Source: Actomonas sp051209155
GTDB taxonomy: Bacteria; Verrucomicrobiota; Verrucomicrobiia; Opitutales; Opitutaceae
Length of the DNA: 64,000 nt
Assembly: GCA_051209155.1 (NCBI GenBank)
Contig: JBPJGB010000002.1
Reading direction: 5' to 3' (one strand)
The position numbers and the translations under genes are program-made. Below are positions 9,835 through 18,159 of this stretch, piece after piece (the first letter of the stretch is position 1; every line of letters starts with the position of its first letter). Under the pieces are notes generated by a model. The model ran no database searches and was not told where the DNA came from. It saw only the letters and a program-made list of their open reading frames with translations.

Positions 9835-11079
9835 ATGTCCGCCTTCAAATCCATTCGCGATCTCGACCTCGCCGGCAAACGCGTCCTCATCCGCGTCGAT
9901 TTCAACGTCCCGCAAGACAAGGCCACCGGTGCGATCACCAACAACCAGCGCATCGTCGCCGCGCTGCCGACCGTCCAGCACGCCTTGGACGCCGGAGCCT
10001 CTGTCGTGCTCATGAGCCATCTCGGCCGTCCGAATGGTCAGGCGAACCCCAAGTTCACCCTCAAGCCCGTCGCCGACGAGCTCGCCAAACTGCTCGGCCG
10101 CGAGGTCCAGTTTGCCAGCGACTGTGTCGGTCCTGCGGTCGAGGCCCAGGCCGCCGCCCTGCAGCCGGGCCAGGTGCTCCTGCTCGAGAACCTGCGTTAT
10201 CACATCGAGGAAGAGGGCAAGGCCAAGGACGCCGACGGCAACTCCGTCAAAGCCGATCCGGCCGCGGTCGAGGCCTTCCGCGCCAGCCTCACCAAGATGG
10301 GCGACGTTTACGTCAACGACGCCTTTGGCACCGCGCACCGCGCGCACTCCTCCATGGTCGGCGTGGCTCTGGCCGAGAAGGCCGCCGGCTTCCTCATGGA
10401 AAAGGAGATCAAGGCCTTCAACAAGGTGCTCGATAATCCCGAGAAGCCGCTGCTTGCCATCCTCGGCGGCGCCAAGATCGCCGACAAGATTCCGCTCATC
10501 ACCAACCTGCTGGAAAAGGCCGACAAGATCATCATCGGCGGCGGCATGGCCTACACCTTCAAAAAGAAGATCAACGGCATGGCCATCGGCAACAGCCTCT
10601 TCGACGAGAAGGGCGCCGAGATCGTCGAAGAACTCTCCGCCAAGGCCAAGGAGAAGGGCGTGGAGCTTATCTTCCCGGTCGACTACGTTTGCGCCGACGA
10701 CTTCAGCCCGGACGCCAACACCCAAAGCGCCACCGACGAGACCGGCATCCCGGACGGTTGGGAAGGCCTCGACGCCGGCCCGAAGTCGATCGAGCTCTAC
10801 CGCAAGGCCATCCTCGAATCCAAGACCATCATCTGGAATGGTCCGGCGGGCGTGTTTGAATTCGAAAAATTCGCCGGCGCGACCAAGGCCCAGGCCGCGG
10901 CCGTCGCTGAAGCGACCGCCAACGGCGCGACCTCCGTGGTCGGAGGCGGTGACACCGCCACGGCTGCCAAGAAGTTCGGCGTGGCCGACAAGGTTTCCCA
11001 TTGCTCCACCGGTGGAGGCGCCTCCCTCGAGTTCCTCGAAGGCAAGGTCCTTCCCGGCGTCGCGTTCCTGTCGGCCTGA
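9835..11079 (+). CDS. pgk: Phosphoglycerate kinase
   Basis: Transfers phosphate from 1,3-bisphosphoglycerate to ADP. The protein has 414 residues. The start MSAFKSIRDLDLAGKRVLIRVDFNVP is the canonical N-terminus; the frame is open further upstream through the hairpin, but that stretch is repetitive and not PGK-like. Other family segments are MSHLGRPNG, NDAFGTAHRAHSS, LAILGGAKIADKI, IIGGGMAYTF and the C-terminal VGGGDTATAAKKFG and STGGGASLEFLEGK. It is the middle gene of the glycolytic cluster. Confidence 0.98.
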   Translation: MSAFKSIRDLDLAGKRVLIRVDFNVPQDKATGAITNNQRIVAALPTVQHALDAGASVVLMSHLGRPNGQANPKFTLKPVADELAKLLGREVQFASDCVGPAVEAQAAALQPGQVLLLENLRYHIEEEGKAKDADGNSVKADPAAVEAFRASLTKMGDVYVNDAFGTAHRAHSSMVGVALAEKAAGFLMEKEIKAFNKVLDNPEKPLLAILGGAKIADKIPLITNLLEKADKIIIGGGMAYTFKKKINGMAIGNSLFDEKGAEIVEELSAKAKEKGVELIFPVDYVCADDFSPDANTQSATDETGIPDGWEGLDAGPKSIELYRKAILESKTIIWNGPAGVFEFEKFAGATKAQAAAVAEATANGATSVVGGGDTATAAKKFGVADKVSHCSTGGGASLEFLEGKVLPGVAFLSA

Positions 11080-11120
11080 ACTCAGCTGGCCGACTTTAAG
11101 CTCCAACCCTTCCCAAACTT

Positions 11121-11888
11121 ATGATCCGCAAGAAACTCATCGCCGGTAACTGGAAGATGAACAAGACCTCGGGCGAAGCCGCTGACCTCGTGAAGGACAT
11201 CGTCGCCGAGGTCGGTCGCAGCAATGACGTCGACGTCGTGGTGTGCCCGCCGTTCACCTCCCTCGAGTCCGTCGGCAAGGCTCTCGATGGCTCCAGCGTT
11301 AAGCTCGGTGGCCAGAACATGCATCCGCAACCCAGCGGCGCCTACACGGGCGAAGTCTCCGCCGAGATGCTCCGCTCGCTCTTCGCCAGCTTCGTCATCC
11401 TCGGTCACAGCGAACGCCGCACCTACTTCGGTGAGACGGACGCCTTCATCAACCAGAAGGTCACCGCCGCGATCAAGGCCGAGCTCAAGCCCATCCTTTG
11501 CGTGGGTGAAACCCTCGCCGAGCGCGAAGCCGAGTCCACGCTGCAGGTCGTGCAGACCCAGCTCGAAGGCGGCCTCGAAGGCGTGACCAAGGAGCAGGCC
11601 ACCAGCGTCGTCATCGCCTACGAGCCCGTCTGGGCCATCGGCACCGGCAAGGTCGCCACGACCGAGCAGGCGCAGGAGGTGCATGCTTTCATTCGCGGGT
11701 TGCTCGGCAAGCTCTTCGGCGCGTCCGTGGGCAACAAGATCCGCATCCTCTACGGCGGTTCGATGAAGCCGGCCAACGCGCCGGAACTGCTCGCGCAGCC
11801 CGACATCGACGGCGGTCTCATCGGTGGCGCTTCGCTCGAGTCGCGCAGCTTCGTCGACCTCGTCAACGCCGCCGCCAAAGCGAGCTAA
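11121..11888 (+). CDS. tpiA: Triosephosphate isomerase
   Basis: Interconverts dihydroxyacetone phosphate and glyceraldehyde 3-phosphate. The protein has 255 residues. The N-terminus IAGNWKMNK contains the substrate-binding Asn and Lys. The catalytic His lies in ILGHSERR and the catalytic Glu in VIAYEPVWAIGTG. Phosphate-binding loops are at ILYGGSMKPAN and IDGGLIGGASL. It lies 41 bp after pgk and ends at an intrinsic terminator, closing the gap-pgk-tpiA unit. Confidence 0.98.
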   Translation: MIRKKLIAGNWKMNKTSGEAADLVKDIVAEVGRSNDVDVVVCPPFTSLESVGKALDGSSVKLGGQNMHPQPSGAYTGEVSAEMLRSLFASFVILGHSERRTYFGETDAFINQKVTAAIKAELKPILCVGETLAEREAESTLQVVQTQLEGGLEGVTKEQATSVVIAYEPVWAIGTGKVATTEQAQEVHAFIRGLLGKLFGASVGNKIRILYGGSMKPANAPELLAQPDIDGGLIGGASLESRSFVDLVNAAAKAS

Positions 11889-11914
11889 GCGGTTCGACCA
11901 TTTGTCCTTCTTTC

Positions 11915-11945
11915 GAAGCCCGGCCCTTTGGTCGGGCTTCTTTAT
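11915..11945 (+). terminator. Intrinsic terminator after tpiA
   Basis: A hairpin with stem GAAGCCCG pairing CGGGCTTC around the loop gccctttggt, followed by TTTAT. It sits 26 bp past the tpiA stop and also overlaps the end of the convergent hydrolase gene, so it may serve both. Confidence 0.8.
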
Positions 11946-12457
11946 GCCTGCAATTGCCGAAGCGTCCGCCCGATTTCGGCGAGGTAGTTGGGATGCCACA
12001 GCTCGTGGTCGGCCTTCGGCACCACCGTGTAGGTGGAGTGCTGGTAGAAATCGCGGATCGACTCCGCGCGGCGGTGCATCTGGGCGTCCTCCTTGGACCC
12101 GACAAGCACATCTGCCGGCGTGGCCGGGTTGCCCTCCTGCAGCGAGATCATCCAGCGCTGTGGTTCGTCGTCGTCCTCGAGAAAGAAGGGCGAGATGGAG
12201 CCGAGGATGAGGTGTTTGGCTTCGAGCGCGCCCAGATGCGCGTAGAGCGCGCCGAGCGAAAACCCCATCACGATACGGCCTGCCGTCTGGGCGCGGACCT
12301 GGCCAAACACCGAGGTGCTGCCAAAGGCCGGTTGCGGGCCTTCCCAGTGCAGTTTCACGAAATCGGTCGCCCAGCCTTCGCTTTGCACGAAGTCGGTGAA
12401 GGGACGGAAGCGGCGTTCCGCTCCCGGCATGGGGGGCACGATGGTGAGGGTGGGCAT
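11942..12457 (-). CDS. Small alpha/beta-hydrolase-like protein
   Basis: About 171 residues counting from MPTLTIVPPMPGAERR; an upstream in-frame ATG at 12493 adds twelve low-complexity residues. The nucleophile elbow GFSLGAL (about residues 73-79) is G-x-S-x-G. A late His lies in KADHELWHP and an Asp/Glu is plausible in the VGSKEDAQ loop. This matches the dienelactone-hydrolase/esterase-like class of compact hydrolases. The substrate is unknown. It is convergent with tpiA. Confidence 0.7.
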   Translation of the reverse strand: MPTLTIVPPMPGAERRFRPFTDFVQSEGWATDFVKLHWEGPQPAFGSTSVFGQVRAQTAGRIVMGFSLGALYAHLGALEAKHLILGSISPFFLEDDDEPQRWMISLQEGNPATPADVLVGSKEDAQMHRRAESIRDFYQHSTYTVVPKADHELWHPNYLAEIGRTLRQLQA

Positions 12458-12515
12458 GAGCGGGGAAGGTGAGCACCGGGGCGCAGACGTCAACCGGTGC
12501 CCTCCCGCGGAGCCA

Positions 12516-13145
12516 TCAAACCCGCTCCAAGACTTCGCTGACTGGGCGGCGCGGTTTTTGGGGCCAGTTGCCGTCCGCTGGATACCCGACGGTGACGAGC
12601 ATCACCGGCACGTCGTGGTCCGAGAGGCCGAATTCGGTGCTGAGGGCCGTCGGGTCAAAGCCGCTGAGGGCGCCGCTGGCGTAGCCCATTTCGTTGGCGG
12701 CCAACATAAGCACCATGGCGGCCAGGGAGGCCGAACGGAAGGCCTCGTCGCGCTGGAGCTGCGGGTTGTTCTCATGCGCGCCGGTGGCCATGTCTGACCA
12801 ACCACGTTGCACGCCGGCGGGGAGATCGCCGGCATCGACGGCGGGTTGCAGGCGGGCGAAGAGATGCGGGTAGGCTTCGGTTTGTCCAACGACAATGAAG
12901 GTGACCGCGGCGTCCTTCACCTGTTGCTGGCCGTAGGCGACGGCCTGCAGGCGAGATTTGGCCTCGTCGCTCTCGACCGCGATGAAACGCCAGTTTTGGA
13001 GGTTGAAGGCGGAGGGCGCGCGGGTGGCGAGGTGTATCAGGTTTTCGATGACGCCGTCCGGCAGGGGACGGCCGGGCTCGAAGCGTCCGGTGGTGGAGCG
13101 GGTTTCGAGCAGGTGGGCGAGGGGAGTGTCGGTGGTCGTATTCAT
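12516..13145 (-). CDS. Nitroreductase-family flavoprotein
   Basis: A 209-residue FMN-dependent NAD(P)H oxidoreductase of the nitroreductase fold. The N-terminal RSTTGRF and APSAFNLQNWRF segments are the usual FMN-phosphate-binding parts. EMGYASGALSGFD and the C-terminal TVGYPADGNWPQKPRRPVSEVL complete the family pattern. Its ATG overlaps the eamA stop in an ATGA arrangement, so it is the last gene of a doxX-eamA-nitroreductase operon divergent from lysR. It probably reduces quinones or nitroaromatics. Confidence 0.88.
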   Translation of the reverse strand: MNTTTDTPLAHLLETRSTTGRFEPGRPLPDGVIENLIHLATRAPSAFNLQNWRFIAVESDEAKSRLQAVAYGQQQVKDAAVTFIVVGQTEAYPHLFARLQPAVDAGDLPAGVQRGWSDMATGAHENNPQLQRDEAFRSASLAAMVLMLAANEMGYASGALSGFDPTALSTEFGLSDHDVPVMLVTVGYPADGNWPQKPRRPVSEVLERV

Positions 13146-14098
13146 GATATGGATTTAGTTTGGCAGGGAGTGGAGTGGGTTAAGCGCAGGGAGGGCTTGC
13201 GTTGGAGCAGCAGCACCGCGGCGAGCACGCCGGCCATGCCGACGAGCTGCAGCGGGGCGAAGGTTTCGTTGCGAAACCACCAGCCCAGCAGCAGGGCGGT
13301 GAGCGGACTGAGCAGGCCGAGCGCGGACACGGCGGTGGCGCTGAGTTGGCGAATGCCGCGAAACCAAAGCGGGTAGCTCACCAAGGCTCCGGGAATCGCG
13401 AGGTAGGCATATCCCGCGAGGTGCTTGGTCTCGAAGGCGGGTAGCCCAGGTTCGAAGGCGTAAGCCACGGGGGCCAACGCCAGGCCGGCGAGGGTGAGCT
13501 GCCAGCCACTGGAAACGAGCAGCGGCATGGGCAAGGGATTGCGCCCGGTCAGGTAGGTGCCGAACGCGAGACAGATCGTGCCGGCGGCGGCGGCCAGAAG
13601 TCCGAGCCGATCGAGGGACTGCGAGGGACGGCCGAAGATCAGCAGCATACCCAGCACGGCGATCATGGCGGCGGACACGGCGGTCAGTCCGGGGCGGCGC
13701 TGGTCGAAGAGCCACGCCAGCGCCATGACCAAGAGCGGCATCAGCGCGCCGACGATGGCGGCGATGCCACCGGGTAGCCGATAGGCGGCGGCAAAGAGCA
13801 GCACTTGAAACAGGCCGATGTTGAGGAGCGCATAGAGCGCGAGACGCGGCCAGGCTCCAACCGGCACTTTCCGCCGCTGCAGCAGAATGAGCGCGAGGCC
13901 AGCGGGGAGGGTGCGGAGGCAGGCGGCGGTGATCGGGCGATCGGGCGGGAGCAGGTCGGTGGTGACCAAGTAGGTCGATCCCCAGATCATCGGCGCGAGG
14001 GCCGTGAGGGCCGGGTCGCTCCACGCCCGGCTTGGCGTAGGCGCGGAGTTGACGTCGACTTCGCCGACGGCCGCGATTCCGGTGGACGAAGCCGACAT
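13142..14098 (-). CDS. EamA/DMT-superfamily permease
   Basis: A 318-residue inner-membrane protein with about ten hydrophobic helices in two EamA repeats (for example LAPMIWGSTYLVTT near the start and SALGLLSPLTALLLGWW in the second half). Family members export small metabolites or amino acids. It is translationally coupled to the downstream nitroreductase and lies 9 bp after doxX, so the three genes form one transcript. The transported compound is unknown. Confidence 0.88.
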   Translation of the reverse strand: MSASSTGIAAVGEVDVNSAPTPSRAWSDPALTALAPMIWGSTYLVTTDLLPPDRPITAACLRTLPAGLALILLQRRKVPVGAWPRLALYALLNIGLFQVLLFAAAYRLPGGIAAIVGALMPLLVMALAWLFDQRRPGLTAVSAAMIAVLGMLLIFGRPSQSLDRLGLLAAAAGTICLAFGTYLTGRNPLPMPLLVSSGWQLTLAGLALAPVAYAFEPGLPAFETKHLAGYAYLAIPGALVSYPLWFRGIRQLSATAVSALGLLSPLTALLLGWWFRNETFAPLQLVGMAGVLAAVLLLQRKPSLRLTHSTPCQTKSIS

Positions 14099-14107
14099 GG
14101 CGAAACC

Positions 14108-14626
14108 TCAGGCGGCGTTGCGCTGGTGCAGCACGCGGTCGACGGAAGCCGCGCCGCCGCCGGAGACGGTGAGGGCGGCCACCGCGCCGAGCAGGAGCAA
14201 GGTGAACTGGATGCCTTCGCCAGCCTGCTGCCCATACCAGTTCATAAAGAATCCGTGTTGCAGTTGCACCGTGAACATCGCGACGGCCATGACGACGCCG
14301 AGCGCAATGGCGGCCGGGCGAGTGAGCAGACCGAGCACCAGCAGGATGGGGGCAAAGAATTCGACCAGAATCGCGCCGGCGCCGAGGGCGTAAGGGATGC
14401 CCATCTGGCCGGTGAAAAATTGCATCGTGCCGGCAAACCCGTAGCCACCAAACCAGCCCAGCAGCTTCTGCGCGCCGTGCGGGAACATGACCACGGCCAC
14501 CGCGAGCCGCAGGAAAATGGGGTTGAAGGAGGCCGAGGTGCCGAAGAGCGCATCGCGCAGCAGCTTGGTGGCGGAGAAGGACGTCGGCGCGTCCACAGGG
14601 AGGGATGAAACGGTCGTGTGGGACAT
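14108..14626 (-). CDS. DoxX-family membrane protein
   Basis: 172 residues with four predicted membrane helices and the DoxX pattern FLRLAVAVVMFPHGAQKLLGWFGG, followed by GAILVEFFAPILLVLGL. DoxX-like proteins are quinone-linked or redox-associated membrane proteins, often induced with nitroreductases and quinone reductases. It is first in the operon, reading away from lysR. Regulation by that LysR protein is likely from the arrangement. Confidence 0.87.
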   Translation of the reverse strand: MSHTTVSSLPVDAPTSFSATKLLRDALFGTSASFNPIFLRLAVAVVMFPHGAQKLLGWFGGYGFAGTMQFFTGQMGIPYALGAGAILVEFFAPILLVLGLLTRPAAIALGVVMAVAMFTVQLQHGFFMNWYGQQAGEGIQFTLLLLGAVAALTVSGGGAASVDRVLHQRNAA

Positions 14627-14697
14627 GTGAAGGGATGGGTTGAAGGTTGGTTCGTTGGGAACGCCGTGACCCTAACGCATCGCCGCACTCGCGCCTA

Positions 14698-14721
14698 ATA
14701 CCCCGGTGTTGCCATTGGTAT
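14698..14721. promoter_or_regulatory. Candidate LysR operator in the lysR/doxX spacer
   Basis: The sequence reads ATACC, 14 bases, GGTAT: an interrupted palindrome centred in the 119-bp divergent spacer, about 25 bp upstream of the lysR start. LysR-type regulators bind interrupted dyads of this type (T-N11-A class). This is a positional and symmetry argument only. Confidence 0.5.
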
Positions 14722-14745
14722 ACGTTTTTTGCATAACCCGAGCCA

Positions 14746-15621
14746 ATGAAGACCCTGCGCACATTCATGGCGGTGATGGAGGAAGGCAGCGTGAACCGCG
14801 CGGCGGCGCGCCTGGGTGTGGCGCAACCAACCCTGTCGAGACAGATCCAAGCGCTGGAACAGGAGGTGGGCGGGCCTTTGTTTGAGCGCGGCTCGTGGGG
14901 GGTGCGCCCGACCGACTTGGGGTTCAAGTTGCGTGAAGCAATGGCGCCGGTGCTGAAGGACTACGACCAAGCCTGGGCCGATGTGGCGGCGCACGCGCGG
15001 GGGCGGCATACGCAGTTGCGCGTGGGTTACCTCGGCATGGCGGCCAACCGTTTTCTGAGTCCGGCGCTCACGCGGCTGCGCGAGGAGTTTCCGGATTTGA
15101 AGCTGTGGCTGTTCGATCAAACCCCGGTCGAACAACTCAAGGCGCTGCGGGCCGGCGAACTCGACGTGGCGCTGATCGGGCAGGAAGGCGCGGCGGTCGG
15201 CGAGGATTTCTTTCGGCGGAAGGTGAAGCGCATCGGGGTGTGTGGGGCGCTGCCGGCGGACCATCCGCTCGCCAAACGGACTGAAATCGCGCTCGCGGAG
15301 CTGAAGGGGGCGTCGTTCATCGGCGTGGCGGAGACGGCGGTGCCGGGGCGCAACGCCTGGGTGGCCTCACTTTGTGCCAAGGCGGGATTCAAGCCCCGAT
15401 TTGTGGCGGAGACCAACGAGGTCACGGAGACCTTCATGCGGGTGGTGGGGGATTCCGCGGTGTGCGTGTTGCCCAACTACGTCGACGGCGTGTCGCCGCC
15501 TGGGGTGGTGTTTGTGCCACTGGCGGACAAGTTCGCCACCTGGGACTTTTACGTGCTGCGCCAGCGCGGACGCGGCACCCCAGCGATCCGGCGGCTGGTG
15601 GAGCTGATCGGCACGGTTTAG
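14746..15621 (+). CDS. LysR-family transcriptional regulator
   Basis: 291 residues. The N-terminal winged helix-turn-helix is plain: MKTLRTFMAVMEEGSVNRAAARLGVAQPTLSRQIQALEQEVG. It is followed by a periplasmic-binding-protein-like effector domain (LRVGYLGMAANRFLSPALTRL onward). It is divergent from doxX-eamA-nitroreductase and is the likely regulator of that operon; the inducer may be a quinone or nitroaromatic. Its TAG stop is formed at the edge of an inserted inverted-repeat element; without the insert the stop would read TAA. Confidence 0.92.
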   Translation: MKTLRTFMAVMEEGSVNRAAARLGVAQPTLSRQIQALEQEVGGPLFERGSWGVRPTDLGFKLREAMAPVLKDYDQAWADVAAHARGRHTQLRVGYLGMAANRFLSPALTRLREEFPDLKLWLFDQTPVEQLKALRAGELDVALIGQEGAAVGEDFFRRKVKRIGVCGALPADHPLAKRTEIALAELKGASFIGVAETAVPGRNAWVASLCAKAGFKPRFVAETNEVTETFMRVVGDSAVCVLPNYVDGVSPPGVVFVPLADKFATWDFYVLRQRGRGTPAIRRLVELIGTV

Positions 15622-15851
15622 GGTGTGTCTGGGAAAGCCGACGTGCCAGCGCTGGGAGCGCAGCCAGTGGAGGACAAGGCGGCAACGCCGGCCTTCGCTG
15701 GCTCCGTCCCAGCCCGAAGGGTGAGTGGGAAAAGGGACTGGCGCGGCGTTGCCCTCGACGGCATGGCCCGCTGGGCCACCTCCGTCGCGGACGCCTTGCG
15801 CGAGCCCCTTTTCCCGCTCACGCTGGCACCTCGGCTTTCCCAGACACACCC
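15621..15851. mobile_element. 231-bp MITE-like element with terminal inverted repeats and TA flanks
   Basis: The ends are inverted copies for about 31 nt with one mismatch, starting gggtgtgtctgggaaagcc. The element is flanked by TA on both sides (15619-15620 and 15852-15853), as in a two-base target duplication. Inside there is a second inverted pair based on gtgagtgggaaaag and its complement, so the whole can fold into nested hairpins. No coding content is seen. This fits a non-autonomous element mobilised by an IS630/Tc1-mariner or IS5-type transposase. No such transposase is in the window. Confidence 0.75.
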
Positions 15852-15860
15852 TAAGCGCGC

Positions 15861-16217
15861 TCAGACTTCGATGAACCGAATCGTGAGCGGGTAGCGGTAG
15901 AGCTCATCGTTGGCGGCTTTCACAATCGCGATGATCATGAGCACGAAGGCCGAGACGCCGAGGACGAACAGGAGCAGGGAGCCGAGCCCGAAGAGGAAAA
16001 TCAGGGGAATGCAGCACAGGCTCCAGATTGCCCAGCTGACGTGAAAATTGAAAGCCTCCGCCGCGTGGGCCGGCACGCTGGTGCCGTCGCGTTTGGTGAC
16101 GAGGTAGATGATGAGCGGAATCAAAATCGGCGCGCTCAGCACCCAAGCGCCGTGGCTAAGGATGTTGAGCAGACGGTGGGAGGATTCGACGGGCGTGACG
16201 TTGATCGTATCGTTCAT
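15861..16217 (-). CDS. DUF4870-type small membrane protein
   Basis: 118 residues with about three hydrophobic helices. The N-terminal part RLLNILSHGAWVLSAPILIPLIIYLVTKRD, then AAEAFNFHVSWAIWSLCCIPL, matches the DUF4870/Tic20-like pattern (a charged K-R-D turn and the A-x-x-A-x-N-F segment). The function of this family is unknown. It lies between the MITE and the polyprenyl synthetase gene on the same strand. Confidence 0.8.
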   Translation of the reverse strand: MNDTINVTPVESSHRLLNILSHGAWVLSAPILIPLIIYLVTKRDGTSVPAHAAEAFNFHVSWAIWSLCCIPLIFLFGLGSLLLFVLGVSAFVLMIIAIVKAANDELYRYPLTIRFIEV

Positions 16218-16315
16218 GGAAATCGGTGGTTGCGGGGTAAAGCACCCGACAGCCTACCGAAAAGTCGCAGGTTTTTGGTCTACAATTGTCCTGCGGGAAT
16301 GGAATGCGTGGCGAG

Positions 16316-17200
16316 CTACGCCGCCCGGCTGGCCATGGCCTGTGCGAGGCCGCGCAGAAAGCCGGTGTCACCGGGCAGTCGGGCAAAAGTGGTGAGGGCG
16401 GCGGCGGTCTGTTCGGTGATGAAACGCCGCGAGGCATCCAGGCCGTGGATACGCACGTAGGTCGTCTTTTCCGTCGCGGCGTCCTTGCCGGCGGTTTTGC
16501 CGAGGGTCGCGGTGTCGGCGGTGGCGTCGAGCACGTCGTCGACGATCTGGAAGGCGAGACCCAGATGGCGTCCGGCGGTGCGCAAGTCGTCGAGTTGCGG
16601 GTCGGTCAGTCCGCCGACCATGCCGCCCATGACAAGGGCTGTTTCGATCATGGCCGCGGTTTTGTTGAGATGGATGAACTCGAGTTCCTCCGGCGTGGCG
16701 TCGCCCTTGGCTTCGCCCTCGAGATCGGCCATTTGGCCGCCGATCAGGCGCTGGCTACCGGCCGTTTCGGCAAGCTCCCGGACCAGGGCGTGAGCGAGGG
16801 CGGGACGGTCCGCATAGGCCTCGGTCAGCAAGGCAAAGGCGTGGGTCAGCAGGGCATCGCCGGCCAGCAGGGCGGTGGCCTCATCGTAGGCCTTGTGGAC
16901 GGTGGGGCGTCCGCGCCGCAGGTCGTCGTTATCCATGCAGGGCAGGTCGTCGTGAATGAGCGAGTAGGTGTGCAGGCATTCGATGGCGACGGCGGCGGGC
17001 AGGGCCTCGTCGCCGGTGCAGCCCCCGAGTTCGGCGGCGGCGAGCAGCAGGGAGGGGCGCAGGCGTTTCCCGCCGGCCTCCAGACTGTAGCGCATGGCGG
17101 CGTGCAACCGGGTCGGACGGGTGTCCGCTGCCGGAACATGTTGATCGAGGCCCGCTTCGACGCGCGTGACCAGGGAGTTTAATTTGTTTGTGACTTCCAT
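16316..17200 (-). CDS. ispA: Short-chain polyprenyl (farnesyl/geranylgeranyl) diphosphate synthase
   Basis: Condenses isopentenyl diphosphate with allylic diphosphates in the cytoplasm to give farnesyl or geranylgeranyl diphosphate. The protein has 294 residues. GGKRLRPSLLLAAAELGG is the IPP-binding region. The first aspartate-rich motif is DDLPCMDNDDLRRG (DDx4D, the bacterial farnesyl-type FARM, about 90-103). The second is FQIVDDVLDATAD. The chain-length position is consistent with a C15 or C20 product, so the gene symbol is by similarity only. It is divergent from the DUF4013 gene. Confidence 0.9.
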   Translation of the reverse strand: MEVTNKLNSLVTRVEAGLDQHVPAADTRPTRLHAAMRYSLEAGGKRLRPSLLLAAAELGGCTGDEALPAAVAIECLHTYSLIHDDLPCMDNDDLRRGRPTVHKAYDEATALLAGDALLTHAFALLTEAYADRPALAHALVRELAETAGSQRLIGGQMADLEGEAKGDATPEELEFIHLNKTAAMIETALVMGGMVGGLTDPQLDDLRTAGRHLGLAFQIVDDVLDATADTATLGKTAGKDAATEKTTYVRIHGLDASRRFITEQTAAALTTFARLPGDTGFLRGLAQAMASRAA

Positions 17201-17242
17201 CGGGGCACCGCTACGGTCCGCTCAACTTTTGTTTCCGCTGCA

Positions 17243-17848
17243 ATGCCGACCCTAGATCTCGTTTGCAAACGCCTATTCGCGGACTCCTCGTGGTTCATCA
17301 AGAGCATCGTGGGAGCCCTGCTCTTGGTGGTGCCGCTCGCGCACTTCCTGGCTTTTGGCTACCTGTATGGACTGATCGAGCGGGCCCGGCGCGGAGACGC
17401 CGTCGTTTTGCCGGAGTGGGAGGAGTGGCGCCGGCTGTTTTTCGACGGCATTGCGGCCTTCGTGATTTTCCTTGTGCTGGGCGTTGCCCCGCTGGCGGTG
17501 GCCTGGCTGCTCACGCTGCCGCTGCAGTGGTTGGGCTGGGGATCGTTTGTTTACCTGCCGATGGTGCCGGTCCTGCTGATTGTGGCGCCCTTGGTGGTGG
17601 CGGGGATCTACCAGTATCAAAAACGCGAACTTTATGCGGACGCGTTTCGGATTTCGGTCCTCATGTCGATGCTGCGAGCGACCCGGGCGCGTTTTGCGCT
17701 GCCGACGTTGGCGCTGATCGGTTTCACGGTTGCGGGTTACCCGCTCATGACCTTCACGGTTTTTGTGGGCTGGGCGGCGAGCTGGACCTATTATGCGTCC
17801 TATTTCCGGTTTGTGGAAGAAACCCGCCGGGGCGGGGTGAAGATTTGA
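17243..17848 (+). CDS. DUF4013-type membrane protein
   Basis: 201 residues with about four membrane spans. The segments GALLLVVPLAHFLAFGYLYGLIERARRGD and LPEWEEWRRLFFDGI are typical of DUF4013 proteins, which have no known function. It is divergent from the polyprenyl synthetase gene and 32 bp upstream of the FmdB-like gene, so it may be the first gene of a three-gene + strand unit. Confidence 0.8.
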   Translation: MPTLDLVCKRLFADSSWFIKSIVGALLLVVPLAHFLAFGYLYGLIERARRGDAVVLPEWEEWRRLFFDGIAAFVIFLVLGVAPLAVAWLLTLPLQWLGWGSFVYLPMVPVLLIVAPLVVAGIYQYQKRELYADAFRISVLMSMLRATRARFALPTLALIGFTVAGYPLMTFTVFVGWAASWTYYASYFRFVEETRRGGVKI

Positions 17849-17880
17849 TTTTTTGCTGAAGTTCGCCACCTAAGCGCACC

Positions 17881-18135
17881 ATGCCGACCTACGATTATTT
17901 CTGCCCGAAGTGTGAACATGAGTTCGAGGCCTTCCAGTCGATGAAGGACGAACCCTTGAAGACCTGCCCGAAGTGCAAAAAGCGCGCGCTGAAACGGCTG
18001 GTCGGCGGCGGTTCAGGGCTTATTTTCAAAGGCTCCGGTTTCTATATCACCGATTACAAGAACAAGTCCTCCGGCGGTGCGAAGACCTCGGGCGGCGAAA
18101 AACCCGCCAAGTCCGACGCCAAGGCCGCCAGCTAA
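17881..18135 (+). CDS. FmdB-family zinc-ribbon protein
   Basis: 84 residues. The N-terminus MPTYDYFCPKCEHEFEAFQSM and the segment CPKCKKRALKRLVGGGSGLIFKGSGFYITDY are diagnostic of the FmdB putative regulatory family, with two CxxC pairs binding zinc. The tail is Lys/Ser/Gly-rich and probably disordered. The role of the family is unclear; it was named after an amide-induced regulator. Confidence 0.93.
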   Translation: MPTYDYFCPKCEHEFEAFQSMKDEPLKTCPKCKKRALKRLVGGGSGLIFKGSGFYITDYKNKSSGGAKTSGGEKPAKSDAKAAS

Positions 18136-18159
18136 ACTCACCCTCAATCCCGTCAAACC

